From Zygnema cylindricum (taxonomy: Eukaryota > Streptophyta > Zygnematophyceae > Zygnematales > Zygnemataceae): a stretch of 64,000 nt of DNA. The stretch lies in contig JBBHKE010000660.1 of the NCBI GenBank assembly GCA_037447655.1, forward strand, positions 65,697-129,696, written 5' to 3'. Shown here one piece after another: positions 1-11,879 of the stretch; the stretch's first letter is position 1, and each line of letters starts with the position of its first letter. The position numbers and the translations under genes are program-made. The notes beneath the pieces were generated by a model. That model had not been told where the DNA came from. It ran no database searches and saw only the letters and a program-made list of their open reading frames with translations.

Positions 1-115
1 TCCCCTCTCCGTCTCCCTTCCTTCCCCTCTCCGTCTCCCTTCCTTCCCCTCCTTCCCTCTGCCTCTCCCCTTCCTTCCCTCTGCCTCTCCCCTTCCTTTC
101 ACTCTCCCTCTGCAC
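1..115 (+). repeat. CCTTCCCCTCTCCGTCTCC pyrimidine repeat at the window edge
   Basis: Tandem units of about 25 bp on the plus strand. From here to 674 nothing further is recognised. Confidence 0.85.
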
Positions 116-674
116 CGCCTCCGGGGAGCAGAATAAAAATAGAAGACGGAAAAATCGAGAGAGAAATTGACTGTTACGATGATTAACGAAAAAGACCTAA
201 AACTCACATGCGTCGACTTCATCTTCAAGGTCTTCCTTTCGCAGTCCACCTTGAACTTCGTCTCCTTTCCTCAACCCTTTCCGAGCTACCGGCCGCGTTA
301 CCTTTTTCCCCATCTCCCCTCCTTAAAACCCTAAACCTCCAAACCTCCAAACCTCCAGAAAACCTCCCAACACCAAACTTGCGAGTCCTTGAATTCAATC
401 AGATTCGTCAGAATAACCTCAGAAACAGAATAATATAAAGGAAAAAGGAAGCTGCTGGTATAAAATTTGAGGTTGAACAGGAAGGAAGCAGGAGTCAAAA
501 ATGGATGTAAGAAAAGCTACAAGCTTTTTAAGCAGACCAGCGTACTCTGTAGTGTACAGTACTGTGAACTTTTTGTTGTACCGTAAATCATATTTACTCG
601 ACGTGACGTGACGTAGCGTGATACCTTCGTCCTCAGTTCTTAGTAAGATAGAGTACAATACAGTACATGTACTG

Positions 675-894
675 TACACCGTGTATCGCTATTAGGGTTA
701 ATTATTTTTTCGCCAGTTAAAACAACTTTTCTCCGTAAACAATTTTCCTCTTTGTAAATGGAGACCGCCAATCGGGGGGGGTGAATCGTAGATTTCAATC
801 GCAGCCGTCAGATCTGTAATCCGACAAGCGTGTACGGGGACGAGATGTTTTAAATGGCAAAAAAACATTAACCCTAATAGCGATTCACGGTGTA
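675..894. mobile_element. Family-A TACACCG MITE
   Basis: Ends TACACCGTGTATCGCTATTA and AGCGATTCACGGTGTA in inverted orientation, TA at both ends, 220 bp. The interior holds TTCGCCAGTTAAAAC and, inverted, TTTTAAATGGCAAAAAA, so the whole element is partly palindromic. Confidence 0.9.
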
Positions 895-917
895 ATGTAC
901 CTCGGTCCTCGGCCTTT

Positions 918-1541
918 TAATAGTTCAAAAGTAAGGCGTTTTTATGGTAGGCCTTTGGTAGGCGCACAAAACTTGGCACAAAACTCGCGTAGAGTAGGCA
1001 TACTGTACGTGTGTGCGTTGGTGGCTTTGTGCACACTACACCGCGAATCGCTATTAGAGTATATAACGCCAATTCGGTGCCCTTTTTTCAAAAAAAAGAA
1101 CCTGAAATACAATTAATAACGCTATTTAATCCTTGACTCTAATAGCGATTGGCGGTGTACTGTACGAACGTACGAATCTGACGTATGATCATAGTACAGC
1201 GCACGCCGCCGGACGAATTTTTTTAGCGATGAGTTGTGTTATGGGCTTTTCATGTGATCTTCTTCGATCGCTACTTTGATCAAAGATCGTCCGATCGTCC
1301 GAATCTGGCTGTTAAAATAAAAAATACCTCAGAACTCACAAATTTTTTTTTGTCCGAAGTTTTTTCAAAATTTAGACATGACGTTTAATTCTCTATCGAT
1401 CGATGTGCAACTCAACCCTGTTACTATTTTTTTTCATTTTGCGACCAATACAATATGGGTCTTAAAGTCATATTGTATGCTTTACATACAATAGGCATAT
1501 TGTATCGGTCTACTTTCACCTACTTTTGAACTATGTATCGC
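918..1541. mobile_element. Diverged CATAGTTCAAAAGTAGG-ended repeat, copy 1
   Basis: Begins TAGTTCAAAAGTAAGGCG and ends CACCTACTTTTGAACTA (inverted). Most of it aligns to 60471-61089, including GGTAGGCCTTTGGTAGGCGC and ACCAATACAATATGGGTC. It is interrupted by the 1037-1159 MITE. No target duplication is visible. Confidence 0.8.
1037..1159. mobile_element. Short TACACCG MITE inserted in a CATAGTTC element
   Basis: Ends TACACCGCGAATCGCTATTA and GCGATTGGCGGTGTA, 123 bp. It interrupts the 918-1541 repeat relative to its uninterrupted relative at 60471-61089, which shows that it came later. Confidence 0.85.
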
Positions 1542-1607
1542 TTCGCATATCTCATTTGAATCATTTACGACACGATAAACATAAATAATTGAACAGTGGT
1601 AGAAGAC

Positions 1608-1832
1608 TACACCGTGAATCGCTATTAGTGTTAATGTTTTTTTTGCCCCTTAAAACTCCTTTTATCCGTACACACTTGCTGGATTCTAGATTTGATGGTT
1701 GCGATTGAAAGGTAAGATTCTCAGCTTCCGATTGTTCGATTGAATTTGTCAAATTGGAAATAGGACAAGTGTGTACGGAGAAAGATGTTTTTTAGGGGGA
1801 AAAAATTATTAATAGTAATAGCGATACCGCCC
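1608..1832. mobile_element. Family-A TACACCG MITE, right end damaged
   Basis: Left end TACACCGTGAATCGCTATTA is intact. The right end stops at AATAGCGATACCGCC, without GGTGTA. The interior matches the 675 and 13909 copies. Confidence 0.8.
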
Positions 1833-1854
1833 GACCGGGTTATGTCACGCTACA

Positions 1855-2305
1855 AAATTGTTAACCGTTAACCGACCGGCGTTTACGAAAATAAAAGTTA
1901 ACCGAAACTCGATTTCTCGCGACTAACCGTGCCCGCCCGTAACCGAAAAAGTACAAAATTAACTAATGTACGACGTATGAATAAGCCAATAATTACGATT
2001 TGTCGCGTTCCCTAAGATTTGCGAAATGAATAGTGTTACTACCGTGTCAGATTTGCGACGCTAATCATGATGTCACGTACTTCCACGATACCAAAGATTA
2101 CAAAGTACAATAATGTTGGATTGTATGGACAGTACAAAATTTTCATTTTTTTTGGTTTTTTGGTTGACGTAACCGACCGTTTTTTTTTTTTGGTGAATCA
2201 ACCGACCGCAACCGCCCAACCCTCAAAATTTGGCAACCGAATCCGTTCCGGATCCGGCGCAGGCGGTCGGTTAACGGTCGGTCACGGTTTCGGTTGACCG
2301 TTTGC
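1855..2305. repeat. Element bounded by GTTAACCGACCG inverted repeats
   Basis: Left CCGTTAACCGACCGGCG pairs with right CGGTCGGTTAACGGTCGG, and GGTTTCGGTTGACCG closes it. It is rich in ACCGACCG and long T-runs. A TIR transposon is likely; class unknown. Confidence 0.5.
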
Positions 2306-2495
2306 GACCTCTGCTAAAAGGTGGTTGCACGATTTTCTTTACGGAAGCGCCAAGATGTTCTTACAGGAAATATCCGTAAACGATAATTCCTCCTGATGAA
2401 GTACAGTACTGTCCAAGTATCGGGAAAAACCACGCATGCGAAAGTCAGCTCCTTAAAACTATACTTTAAAACTGACGCACTGTACCTAGGATCTA

Positions 2496-2641
2496 CCGTA
2501 CAGTTCAGTATAGCACTGTACTTTATTGTACCTGACGCTCGCTGGGCTGTACGCTTGACAGAAATCTGCCGTACAGTTCAGTATATCATTGTAGTTTTTG
2601 TACCTGACGCTTGCTGTGCTGTACGCTTGACAGAAAGCTGT
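2496..2641 (+). repeat. 73-bp direct duplication upstream of RPN7
   Basis: CCGTACAGTTCAGTATA...GTACGCTTGACAGAAATCTG is repeated head to tail at 2496 and 2569 with few differences, about 300 bp upstream of the probable 5'-UTR donor of RPN7. Confidence 0.9.
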
Positions 2642-2947
2642 TGACATGTAGCCGATTATGGTTCGCATCATGTTCTTCCAGGAAGCAGGTGACCAGCCAA
2701 ATGGATGGAAAGGGTCGCTTTGTTTTAACCTCTCGTTTACATTTTTGGTAGAAGCTGCCTCAAATGCTTGAATAATATTCATATCACAAAATCTGCTCTG
2801 AAATTTTATCGAGCATTCAACTCTGGTTTTCAATCAGTTTTCTTTTGTATCATTTTTCTTTATTCAACGGTTTTCTGGAAATTTGGTAAAGAGTTTTGGC
2901 AAGAATCTGTGTCAATATTTTTGGCTAAAATTTTATCCATAGAAACG

Positions 2948-3163
2948 GTGAGTTGTACGACCTGATTTCTTTTCATGACATCCTTTTCTTTATTTTGTTT
3001 GTTAGTTTTCTAAGTAATCTTCTCGTGCACTTGTCTGAAACAAATTTTCTTCCTGGAATATATCATTCTAACTTCTGAACCTACAAAGGCTATTGGTATT
3101 TACAATTGATCAAATGTCTCTGATCATTTTTTTTTTGTTTTTTTTACTAATTGTACATTACAG
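2948..3163 (+). other. Probable 5'-UTR intron of RPN7
   Basis: A GTGAGT donor at 2948 follows the exon-like end AGAAACG. A pyrimidine/T-rich stretch ending ATTACAG closes it at 3163, nine bases before the RPN7 ATG. This would make the 5' UTR two-exonic, with exon 1 upstream of 2947. It is inferred from splice signals alone. Confidence 0.45.
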
Positions 3164-3171
3164 AAGTAGCC

Positions 3172-6100
3172 ATGGTGGAGGAAGACGCCACTCAAGATTC
3201 AAAACTTGAGCTCGCACAAAAACTGTTTATCCTTCGTGCAAGTGATACTTCTGAAGACGAAAAACAACGTCTAAAGAACGAGATTCTTGAAGCTGTTGAG
3301 AAGGATTGTGAGTTTCGACTTTTGCACCTAAATTTACTACACCGTGTTTCATTGTTAGAGTCAATAGCACTATCGGTGCCCCCAAATTTTAGCCTTTGAA
3401 CCTAAAATAGTATTGACGACACAAACTGTTTTTTTATAAACGCTAATTCTTCAAACAGTTCAGAATCAGCCACGTCATTTAGACCTGAATTAGAGTTAAT
3501 AACACTAAGACAAACCCCATGCTACTTTTTTCACTCTGATAACGATTCAGGGTGTATTGTAGGGGCCTTGGATTTGAAATGTTTGAAGATTGAAAATGTG
3601 AAGATTTGGAATGGCCAAAATTTGAGTATCTCAAGTTGGTTGAGTTTACCAATCGTTTTCTATGTGGCTATTGATTACTTATAATCCTTTATTAATTATC
3701 CGTTTTTGTCCTCTCACTGAATTTTTCCCCTCCTCCTCCTTCCCCTTCTCCTTCCTTTACCTCTCTCTCGACTCATTTTTTTCCTTCTCCTTTTTTCATT
3801 TTCTTCCCTCTCTCTTCCCTCTCTCTTCCCTCTCTCTTTTCCAATCTTTTTCCCTTTCTTTCCCTCTGTCTTTCCCTCTTTTTTCCTTTCCCTTTCCTCA
3901 GTTTTCTCTCTTCATTCCTCTCCATTTCCCAATGTAATTTAGACTCAGCATCCAGAGTTGTAAATTGTAGCTCGTTTATCTGCTATTAAGGTTTTTTTTA
4001 GGGTTTTTTAGGGTGCTTAGTTTGTGAATGTTTGACAAGCTTTCTACATTTGTTGGCAAGGAGCACCTATTGATATCTAATAAGATTCGTGAAACATACC
4101 ATGCATGCATTTTTGGTATTTGACTGGAGGTTTTCAATTAAACCTTTTTTATCTGTATAATTCCACTTATTTTTTCTTTATATGTTTAATTTAATGATTT
4201 ATTTGATTGTAATCGATTCCTAATTGACAGAAGGCTGGTTTGGTATCATCAGACTGGTATGATGGTTTCGTAGAATCACATTGAGTATTGTGTTGTCATC
4301 TGTCAAACTTATCCTCGTGTTTTTTTTCGTTTTTGTCCAAAATCATTTGCCCTTTTTTTCCCTTTACAGATTTGTTGTCGCTATATCAAGCTTGTTGTGA
4401 GGAATTTGGATGGCTTCAAGAAGAAGAACGTATAACAAGACTGCAAGAATCTATCGATACCGAACTAAAAAAGATACATGAAAGGTCAGCAAGCTTTTCT
4501 TCCTATTTAACTTTAATAATTCTGTGTTACAAAGGCAAAAATTGTTGCTGTTGGGGAAAAGATGGATTTTGTTTTGCATATTCTTCTACGTGGATTCTTT
4601 CATTTAGGCTTCAACCTTATCATGAAGATTTTTGATAAAGCTAAGAGGAGCATTCACTTTTTTATGTCTGGATCAAATGCAAATTTGTAATTATATTGCT
4701 TGATTGTTGTCAAGTGGAAAGACCAAGTTAATCCACTCCCCCCACCTGCTTTTAATTGTGAATTACAATTTTATGCTGTGTTTTTGATGTTAGGCATTAT
4801 TGTTGACTGTACAATATTTTGTTAACTCCAAGTTTAGATCAAGTCACGTCCAGTAACCTTCATCCATTTAGGGTTTTGTTTTGTGGGACATATGTTCATG
4901 TCATCAAATGAATGTTTGTGACACTAAAAGCAAAAGTAGTGCAGTTTATTGTTTTCATTTTTGTAACTTTACTAGGTTGTTTTTGTTAGATTGTTGCTGT
5001 CAGTGTAGTGAGGGGATTTAGTTTCTATTGTCATTTTCTTTTCTTTTTTGAGCTCTCATATTTCTTTTTCATTTTTCTGTGCAATGTTTTCAATGTCGAG
5101 GAATTTGCTTGGTGGAGTTAAACCTGTTTGTGTTGAAACTTATGAAATCAAACCTTTTTCAGGATTGAAGATGCTCAAGAGAACCTTGGGGAGAGCGAAG
5201 TACGAGAAGCTTTGTTGGCTAAGGCACTCTTTTACATCCGGATTGGTGATAAAGTGAGTGGGGAGATTCGCTGTAGATGGTGCCCAAACAATCAACGTCA
5301 TTGTGCATGATTTCATATGTTTTTTGTGGGGCTTTACAGGTTTTCTTGTTATGTTTTTGCATCGGATATAGGGTTGGAGATTGAACATATTTTTCTTCAT
5401 TTCTTTTTCAAGGAAGGGTTCAGCCTCTTTTGAACTGCCGCTTAGAGAAATCGTGGTCCTTGCTTGGAGAAAGTAACTTGGTGAATAGTTTTTGTATGTG
5501 CTCATATAGTAGATATGAAAATATGAGTTGTGCATTCTGATCTGGTGTGTTCAAGATTGTCATGATTGCAGTACAATTAGATTGATGGTGAAGAAATGCA
5601 TGTTATAGTGTACTGATAAGCTATATTTTCCTGTCTTCATCAAACAGGAAAAGTCCCTGGAACAACTTCGTGTTACAGAAGCAAAGACTGTTGCTGTTGG
5701 GCAAAAGATGGACCTTGTTTTCCACATTCTCCGACTTGGGTTCTTTCATTTAGACTTCAACCTTATTATGAAGAACGTTGATAAAGCTAAGAGGTACATT
5801 TAATCCGTTTGTGTTTCTTACAGATTTCAGTTCTTCAAGATACAAAGGAGAAAAACTGTTGTGCGTTGTGTAGCTCATCAGCAGTACTCTTGTGAAAGCT
5901 TTTTGTGGTCAGGCTGTTTTTGATCTGACGTGAATCATGTGTTTTTCCTATCCATTTGCAGTCTATTTGAGGAGGGTGGTGATTGGGAACGAAAGAACCG
6001 TCTCAAAGTTTATGAAGGACTTCTACACATGTCCTCTCGGCAATTCAAAAAAGCTGCTGAGCTCTTCCTCGATGCCATTTCCACTTTTACAACTTATGAG

Positions 6101-8231
6101 CTCTTCTCATATAATGATTTTATCTTCTACATGGTGCTCACAAGTGTTGTTTCTCTTGACCGGGTTACGCTAAAACAAAAGGTGAACAATCGGTAACCAA
6201 ACCTAAATTTGAGATTCTCCAAGAAATGTTATATAGATCAAGATAAGCAAAATGTAGCTCATAGGATGACCTTTACTACGCAGTCTTGTTATGGATCCTG
6301 TTCTTTTTTTCTGTGGCTGTCACGCATGCTAGTCTATAACTGTTGTTGTGACTGAAGGCATGGGAAGCTAGGTTATATCTTTCAGCGAAACTAAATAGCA
6401 TATTGATGCAGGAAAACGTTGTTTTCTGAAATGACTTTTAATATTAACAGTATCAGTAATAATTATTATGTTGATTAGAATTCTGTTAAATTGTAATGAT
6501 CTAATAATTGTAGTGATTAATATTAAAAAGGAGAAGGGGAAGGATGAGGAGGAGAAGCAATCATCCTTTACTAAGCTGCCGATTCTTGGTTTGCAGGTGG
6601 TGGATGCGCCTGAGATTTTAGCTGTTATTGATCAGATTCCCCATCTTTCCGACTTTTTGAACGCTCTCTACAATTGCCAATACAAACGGTTCTTCATAGC
6701 CTTTGGTGAGCATTTCTCTTGGCAGCATCACCTTATATTCTATTTTTTAGAATAAATGTATCTGTTTTTTCATGCAGCGATTCCAATACACACATGAGCC
6801 TCAGCGTGGATTCTGGAATCTTATTTGTAAAGTTGGGTGTCGTATGAACCTGCCATGTCCGGTACACCGAGAATTGCTGTTAGCGTTAAGGATTATTTAG
6901 TGTGAGGTATATTTTAGTGTTATTAGTTTTGATTTATTTCCAAGCGATGTGGGTGGTTTTCATCTCTTGCAGAATCAGATTTAAGGAAAAAACAATTAGT
7001 ATTACTATGGCTATTTAATGTTCAATGGCCAAAGTGCTATTAACGCTAATAGTGTTTTACCGTGTAGTTGAGATGATCTGCGTCTCTGATACCGGGCCTC
7101 AGCTAGGATGAACTTGTTTGTTATTACCCATCAAGCCATTTTTACTGCTTTCTATTTTCTCCTTGGTTTATGTACTGACGGTTTTGAGAAAATACAAATA
7201 ATCTGCAAATTCTAGACTTTGCATTTCCAGGACATTGTGCTCGTTCTTGGATTCTTCGCACATTTTGTTTTTTTGTGTCAAGCCCAATTGGCACGCATTA
7301 TACTATTTACTCTCAAAACGAGGGCAAAATATTTGATAGTGTAATTTGGATGATGCAAATACACTTCACTATACAAGAGTGCAGAGGACTAAAATCTCAC
7401 AACAGATTTAGAGCTGTTGTAAGGAATTACATGTTAAGTTTTGCATGTAATTTCTTGCTTGCTTTTCTTCTGTCGTGAAATTAAGTTTATGCAACATCCA
7501 TGGCATTTTGTAAAATGTATTAACAGATTTAGGTGTTTTTGTGTTTTATGTGAATACAGCGGGGCTCACCGAAGCTGTTCGAAAAGACCGTTACCTCCAC
7601 CCCCATTTCCGATACTTCATGCGAGAAGTCCGTGTGGTAGCTTATGCTCAGTTTTTGGAGTCATACAAGAGTGTCACACTGGAGGCCATGGCCAAGGCAT
7701 TTGGTGTGAGTACGGAGTTCCTCGACAGGTAAGCACTTTTGTCTCGTTCAATAGGAAGTACAGTACTTTTGTCTCGTTCAATAGGAAGTTCAGCACTTTT
7801 GTCTCGTTCAATAGGAAGTACAGAATTTGTTGTTCTGCTTAGAAGTTAAAGTGCACACTTTCACGTTGAAGTGCTTTTTTTTTTGTAATGCATTGTAGTC
7901 TCTTGTAGCAATGGCATACTTATTTTTGAGACAATGATGGTAGGTTTCTTTAACGATGATGGTAGGTTTTTTTAACGATGATGGTAGGTTTCTTTAACGA
8001 TGATGGTAGGTTTCTTTTTTTAACAATGATGGTGGGTTTCTTTCTTTCTTTTGCAGGGAACTTTCACTCTTTATTGCGTCGGGGCGATTGAGTTGCAAGA
8101 TAGACAAAGTGGCGGGAATTTTGGAAACCAATCGGCCCGATGCAAGAAACGCTTTGTACCAGTCAACCATCAAGCAGGGGGATCTCCTCTTGAATCGCAT
8201 TCAGAGACTTTCGAGAGTGATAGATGTCTAG
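3172..8231 (+). CDS. RPN7: 26S proteasome regulatory subunit RPN7/PSMD6 (8 exons)
   Basis: Lid subunit of the 19S regulatory particle, which helps assemble the lid that deubiquitinates proteasome substrates in cytosol and nucleus. Exons are 3172-3307, 4370-4484, 5163-5253, 5648-5793, 5962-6181, 6597-6705, 7560-7728 and 8057-8231. All have GT/AG borders, and they join without a frame break to 386 codons, close to the usual length of about 390. Recognised family blocks include [51 protein letters not shown] (TPR-like helices) and the C-terminal PCI part with YMREVR-like, [22 protein letters not shown] and [17 protein letters not shown]. The start is the first ATG of the frame, just after a likely 5'-UTR acceptor at 3163. 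Introns 1 and 6 carry TACACCG transposons and intron 2 carries an exon-4 relic. Splice sites are inferred by eye. Confidence 0.96.
3338..3556. mobile_element. TACACCG-type MITE in RPN7 intron 1
   Basis: Begins TACACCGTG and ends in CAGGGTGTA, in inverted orientation, with TA at both ends. About 219 bp, diverged, and carrying the TTAGAGT / internal CTAAT motifs of the family seen all over the window. It has no coding capacity. Confidence 0.7.
3720..3940 (+). repeat. Pyrimidine-rich low-complexity tract in RPN7 intron 1
   Basis: About 220 bp almost purely C and T on the plus strand, in runs such as CCCTCTCTCTT. The reading frame across it is a composition artefact. Confidence 0.8.
4527..4653 (+). 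repeat. Decayed out-of-order copy of RPN7 exon 4 inside intron 2
   Basis: The stretch from GTGTTAC to CTAAGAGG aligns without gaps to exon 4 (about 5670-5793) of the same gene, with mostly transition differences. In the exon-4 frame it is still open, reading for example [17 protein letters not shown]. It lacks the first part of exon 4 and its acceptor. The donor GT is changed to GA (AGAGGAGCATT instead of AGAGGTACATT). It lies between exons 2 and 3, so it is not in collinear order. It is a partial exon duplication, most likely not spliced. Confidence 0.85.
6863..7066. mobile_element. TACACCG-type MITE in RPN7 intron 6
   Basis: Left end TACACCGAGAATTGCTGTTA and right end CTAATAGTG..ACCGTGTA are inverted. 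About 204 bp, non-coding, fully inside the intron between exons 6 and 7. Confidence 0.7.
7733..7825 (+). repeat. 31-bp tandem repeat beside the RPN7 exon 7 donor
   Basis: Three near-identical units containing CTTTTGTCTCGTTCAATAGG start four bases after the GTAAG donor, so expansion of the array has not disturbed the splice signal. Confidence 0.85.
7932..8042 (+). repeat. 23-24-bp tandem repeat before RPN7 exon 8
   Basis: About five units built on GATGATGGTAGGTTTCTTTA run into the polypyrimidine tract of the exon 8 acceptor. Confidence 0.85.
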
Positions 8232-8960
8232 AATTAGAATGTGCAGATAGGAGAATATTGCGATCTGTTTTTTAAGTCTCTCTTTGTTGTCTCTTTGTCT
8301 CTCTTCTGTGGCTCTTTTTATCGAGTAGAGCTGCAACGATCCCTCGTCGGTATTGTATTAACACGCTCGTATATGTCAACTAACTTTTAGTATCCATTTT
8401 TTGGGCTCAAGCACGGTACGACAGAAACTGTCACAAAGCTTTTCATCAGTCCAGCCACGGAGCCTTTTGGGAGGGCTTTGTATGTGCATGAGCAGATTTG
8501 TGGCTTTTTTTCATGTGGGCTGTAATTGTGTTTGATGCATTAGTTCAATATGTGGATTTAATTGGAAACAATGCTTGTACTATTACTCCATATGTGCGTG
8601 CATCATACTGTTTTGTGTAGTAGTATGTATCTATAATATGAGGGAACAACAAATATTATTTTCGATTGTTTTTTAATATTTGAACTACAGTTCGGCATGT
8701 TGTGGCGTGGTTGTTAGTGCTTTATTGCGGTAAGATTGGTTTTCCATTAGGTCTTTCATTAGTGACATTGATATTCATATATTGCTATTGTCAGCGGTAC
8801 AGTATATTGATCCAATATATCGAAAATCCAGACCTTTATAAGAAAATGAAAGACTTCATTATGAAAGTTCAATGGTAAACCATTTGAGTACATGGGACGA
8901 GAAGGGAGGGAGAAATATGAACTGGAAAATTGAACCCATCTAGAAGCAAACGACACTGCC
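8232..8960 (+). other. RPN7 3' flank, no gene seen
   Basis: T-rich sequence after the stop, presumably 3' UTR and terminator region. Nothing else identifiable. Confidence 0.5.
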
Positions 8961-8964
8961 CATC

Positions 8965-9150
8965 TTTAATTAGTGTTAATAACACTAATTCTGTCGTGAC
9001 TTTTTTTGGCTAAATATCAGAAAATAGAGTTAACAACATTATTTAAGTGGACCGAAATCCGCCACGTCACCTTGCACTAAATTGGTATTCTTAATACTAA
9101 TTTCGCATTTACACTAATTTTTCTTTAACACTAATAATGATGGGTGGTGA
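8965..9150. mobile_element. Relic of a TACACCG-type MITE
   Basis: ATTAGTGTTAATAACACTAA near the left, an internal CCACGTCA block like that in the 57.9-kb relic, and AACACTAATAATGATGGGTGGTG at the right. Strongly diverged. Confidence 0.5.
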
Positions 9151-9439
9151 ACATGGAAAATAGTCAAGTCAGCTTCAACAGAACAGTATTCCCATGCACG
9201 TCTGCGATTCAGAGAACCCAAAACAAAGTCTTCTTAACTAAACTTCAATAGACCTAAAGAGCTACTAAAATCAAAATTTTAAATCCCTTGAGCTAGGGCA
9301 AGCATGTATAGGGAGTTTTAAAACATGATGCCGATCCATAGTGCCAATAAGAGATCGAAGGAGTAAGCACTTGCACTAAAGTTACATAAGTTTGCACTCG
9401 CTGTAAATGTAGATATCAAACATTGACGCCAAAAAATTG

Positions 9440-9840
9440 TTGTCGACAAAAAGTAAGGAAAAAAGTGGGACCGCCCCCATGGCCCCCTGCTAGCAACAGA
9501 GTCAAGAACAGAACAAGGAATTCATCCAAAGCAACTCCCAAACAATCAAATATCTCGACAGTCGTCGGAAAAAAGTCATCCATTGAAAAGCAGCTACTTC
9601 ATTTTAGCACCACACACAACCGCATGTTGGGTTGCTTCACCAACAACTCAACAGAAGTGAAGTTTGCACAAACAATGTCTCCCAATATACAACAGGCGCC
9701 ATCGAGCTAAACAATACTAATCCGCCAAGGTAGGATACAAGCCCCATGTCGAACAGAATAACCCCTCTTAGGAAAAATGTGGCAATAATGTCTTAAACAG
9801 TGTTATGCGTCCACTCAGGGTCAATGTCTACATAGAAAAG
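9440..9840 (-). pseudogene. LINE (RLE-type) C-terminal relic
   Basis: On the minus strand ILGDIV, then VEIFDCLGVALDEF, match FGDIVLTNP and VEIFGCLGVALDEF of the 54909 copy. Upstream, THNTV and DIIATFFLRG match HDTIRDTIATIAFEGG. Several stops and frameshifts. Confidence 0.75.
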
Positions 9841-10818
9841 ATGCAACGCGGGAAGGATCACTTTGACACAAGTTTGTCATCCATAACAAAGAATGTCTAT
9901 CACAATAATTGCAAAACTTAGAGTTTCTCTTGTGCCACAATTTGCATGTTTTTGTGTGTACAAGATCAAGAGAGCTGCCTATACTCCCACCACACCCTTA
10001 ACCTAGAGGAACTCATAGTTCTCATTTGATTTAGGCTTTGCTACACAACCCTAAAAGGTTTATTGTGACGTAGACCGCACATATCATATATCCTTATCTA
10101 CGACAAACGATATTGGGTTGGCACCTCGAGATGTGTTTCATCTAAGTAACGAGATTAGCCTCTAAAATCCTAACGCGTCAGGTTTTTCAATTCTTTGGAC
10201 TAGTGTTTTCATGTTTTTCTTCATTAAAGGATCATGAAGCACTCTATCGAGCCTCCTTGTTGCTTTCAAGAATCAATGTGTATTTACTGTACTCCAATAA
10301 GCGAGTTGAAGCCATCATCCTCTGATTGTGTATGGAGATAGATGACCAGACATATGTGGCCTTTTGGAAGATACATTCCGCTGGAAGTAGCGGTTTTTGT
10401 TGTTATGGACCTTAATTTGCTGAGGTAGTGGGTAGTCATCTAATGTGGGTTTCTTTAAGGTGTGAGTAATCATACATAGAAACCATATGTTTTGTTGTGT
10501 ATTGTGTTGTCCGGTATTCTACCCTGCATTTCTTATGATTATGCACAGCGAATCAGGTAGCGAATCAGGTCAACAAGTTGCGGCAGTAATAAAAATAATT
10601 AAAGTATGTGGAAAATCAATATTTTTGTACAACTGATAGCGGCATTCGTGTTTTGCTCCATTGTGAGCAACAGAGCTAATGAACTATGGGAACAATGATT
10701 GGTCGTAGACACAAAGTGGGTTTCCTAGAAGCAACTGATGGGAGGCGCTGACACACTTTGTTGGATATTGTTCTCGTTGAGTGTAGGTGCTGGACTGGCA
10801 AGTACAGTATATGTACGG

Positions 10819-11878
10819 TACACCGTGTATCGCTATTAGCGTCAATGTTTTTCTGCCACTTAGGGTACGTCCCCATGTAATCGGTACTTTGGCAAAGTAT
10901 TTTGGACTGTAGTATAGATTCTCCGTACTACTTTGAAGAGCGTCCCTATGTGCAAATATGAAATCGGAACTTTGAAATTCGACGGTTGTAGACGCAAGGT
11001 ACTACTGATGACGACTGAAGACGACTGAAGACGACTTGGAAACTTCCGACGATTAGTGACGCCAACAAAAATAACGTTAGTTGTAGACGTCTAGATTTTT
11101 GTGAAATCGTAGATGTTTAGGGTTTGGTGATATTGTGACGTCACGCTCACTTGTGACAACGTCGACGTCACTGATTCAATAACTTCCGCCATGGTTTCCC
11201 GATTTCGCTTTTTCTACTGTTCTCACTCGATTTGCCATTAAATAAAAAAGTAAAAAAATTCAAAAGAGAGGAGAGGCGCGACGGCGAAAAATTATGCAAA
11301 TGACCCATGAATTCAAGTGGATGTTCGAGACCCCTGCCAAATTTTTTTCCGTACATAGCGCGTGACGGGTACGGAGAAAAATAGCGAGGACTCTCCCTCG
11401 TCCAAAAATTTTACAAATCGTGTGGCGCGTGCGTGGTTCGTTTTTCAAGCGCTGTTTGGGCGGTACTTCACTAAAATCACCTCCTCGTTGTGATTTTGGA
11501 TGAAGTTTTTTTTTGGGCTGGATTCTCTTGCCCGGGGGTCGAAAAGGGGAAAACGCCAAAATGCATTCATATGACGACAAACACGCCGTACATCGAAAGT
11601 ATGAATTGACGAATACTTTAATTTGGTAAACATAATTTTCTCGTACGGTTAAAGTTTATTTCCAAGTTCCCTGAATTTTAGGGCAAAAAGACAGAGAAAA
11701 GTATGTACTTTAATACATGGGGACGTACCCTTACTGTTTGATTATCAAATGGAGACCGCCAATCGTAAGGTGAAAATCTTGTCTTTCAATCGCACCCGTC
11801 GGAATAACAATCTGACAAGTCTGAGAAAACATGTTTGAAGTGGCGAAAAAAACATTGCTAATAGCGATACACGGTGTG
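10819..11878. mobile_element. Family-A TACACCG MITE interrupted by a Harbinger-like element
   Basis: Left end TACACCGTGTATCGCTATTA at 10819; the matching right end AGCGATACACGGTGTG closes at 11878. Family-A interior sequence resumes at 11731 (AAATGGAGACCGCCAATCG, as in the 675 copy). The insert is 10863-11730. Confidence 0.88.
10863..11730. mobile_element. Non-autonomous Harbinger-like element, TTA target duplication
   Basis: 868 bp with inverted ends GGGTACGTCCCCATGTA, flanked on both sides by TTA (10860-10862 and 11731-11733). A 3-bp TWA duplication is typical of PIF/Harbinger. No transposase frame. The interior resembles the 44711-46597 element (GATTCTCCGTAC, GTAGATGTTTAGGGTT, TTCCGCCATGGTTTCCCGAT). 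Confidence 0.88.
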
Positions 11879-11879
11879 C

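Noticed and set aside
3720-3937. Ser/Phe/Leu-rich frame in RPN7 intron 1
   Set aside because: Low-complexity CT tract inside an intron.
4288-4635. 115-codon frame spanning RPN7 exon 2 and the relic
   Set aside because: Reads from intron through exon 2 into intron. The relic lies in another frame and lacks splice sites.
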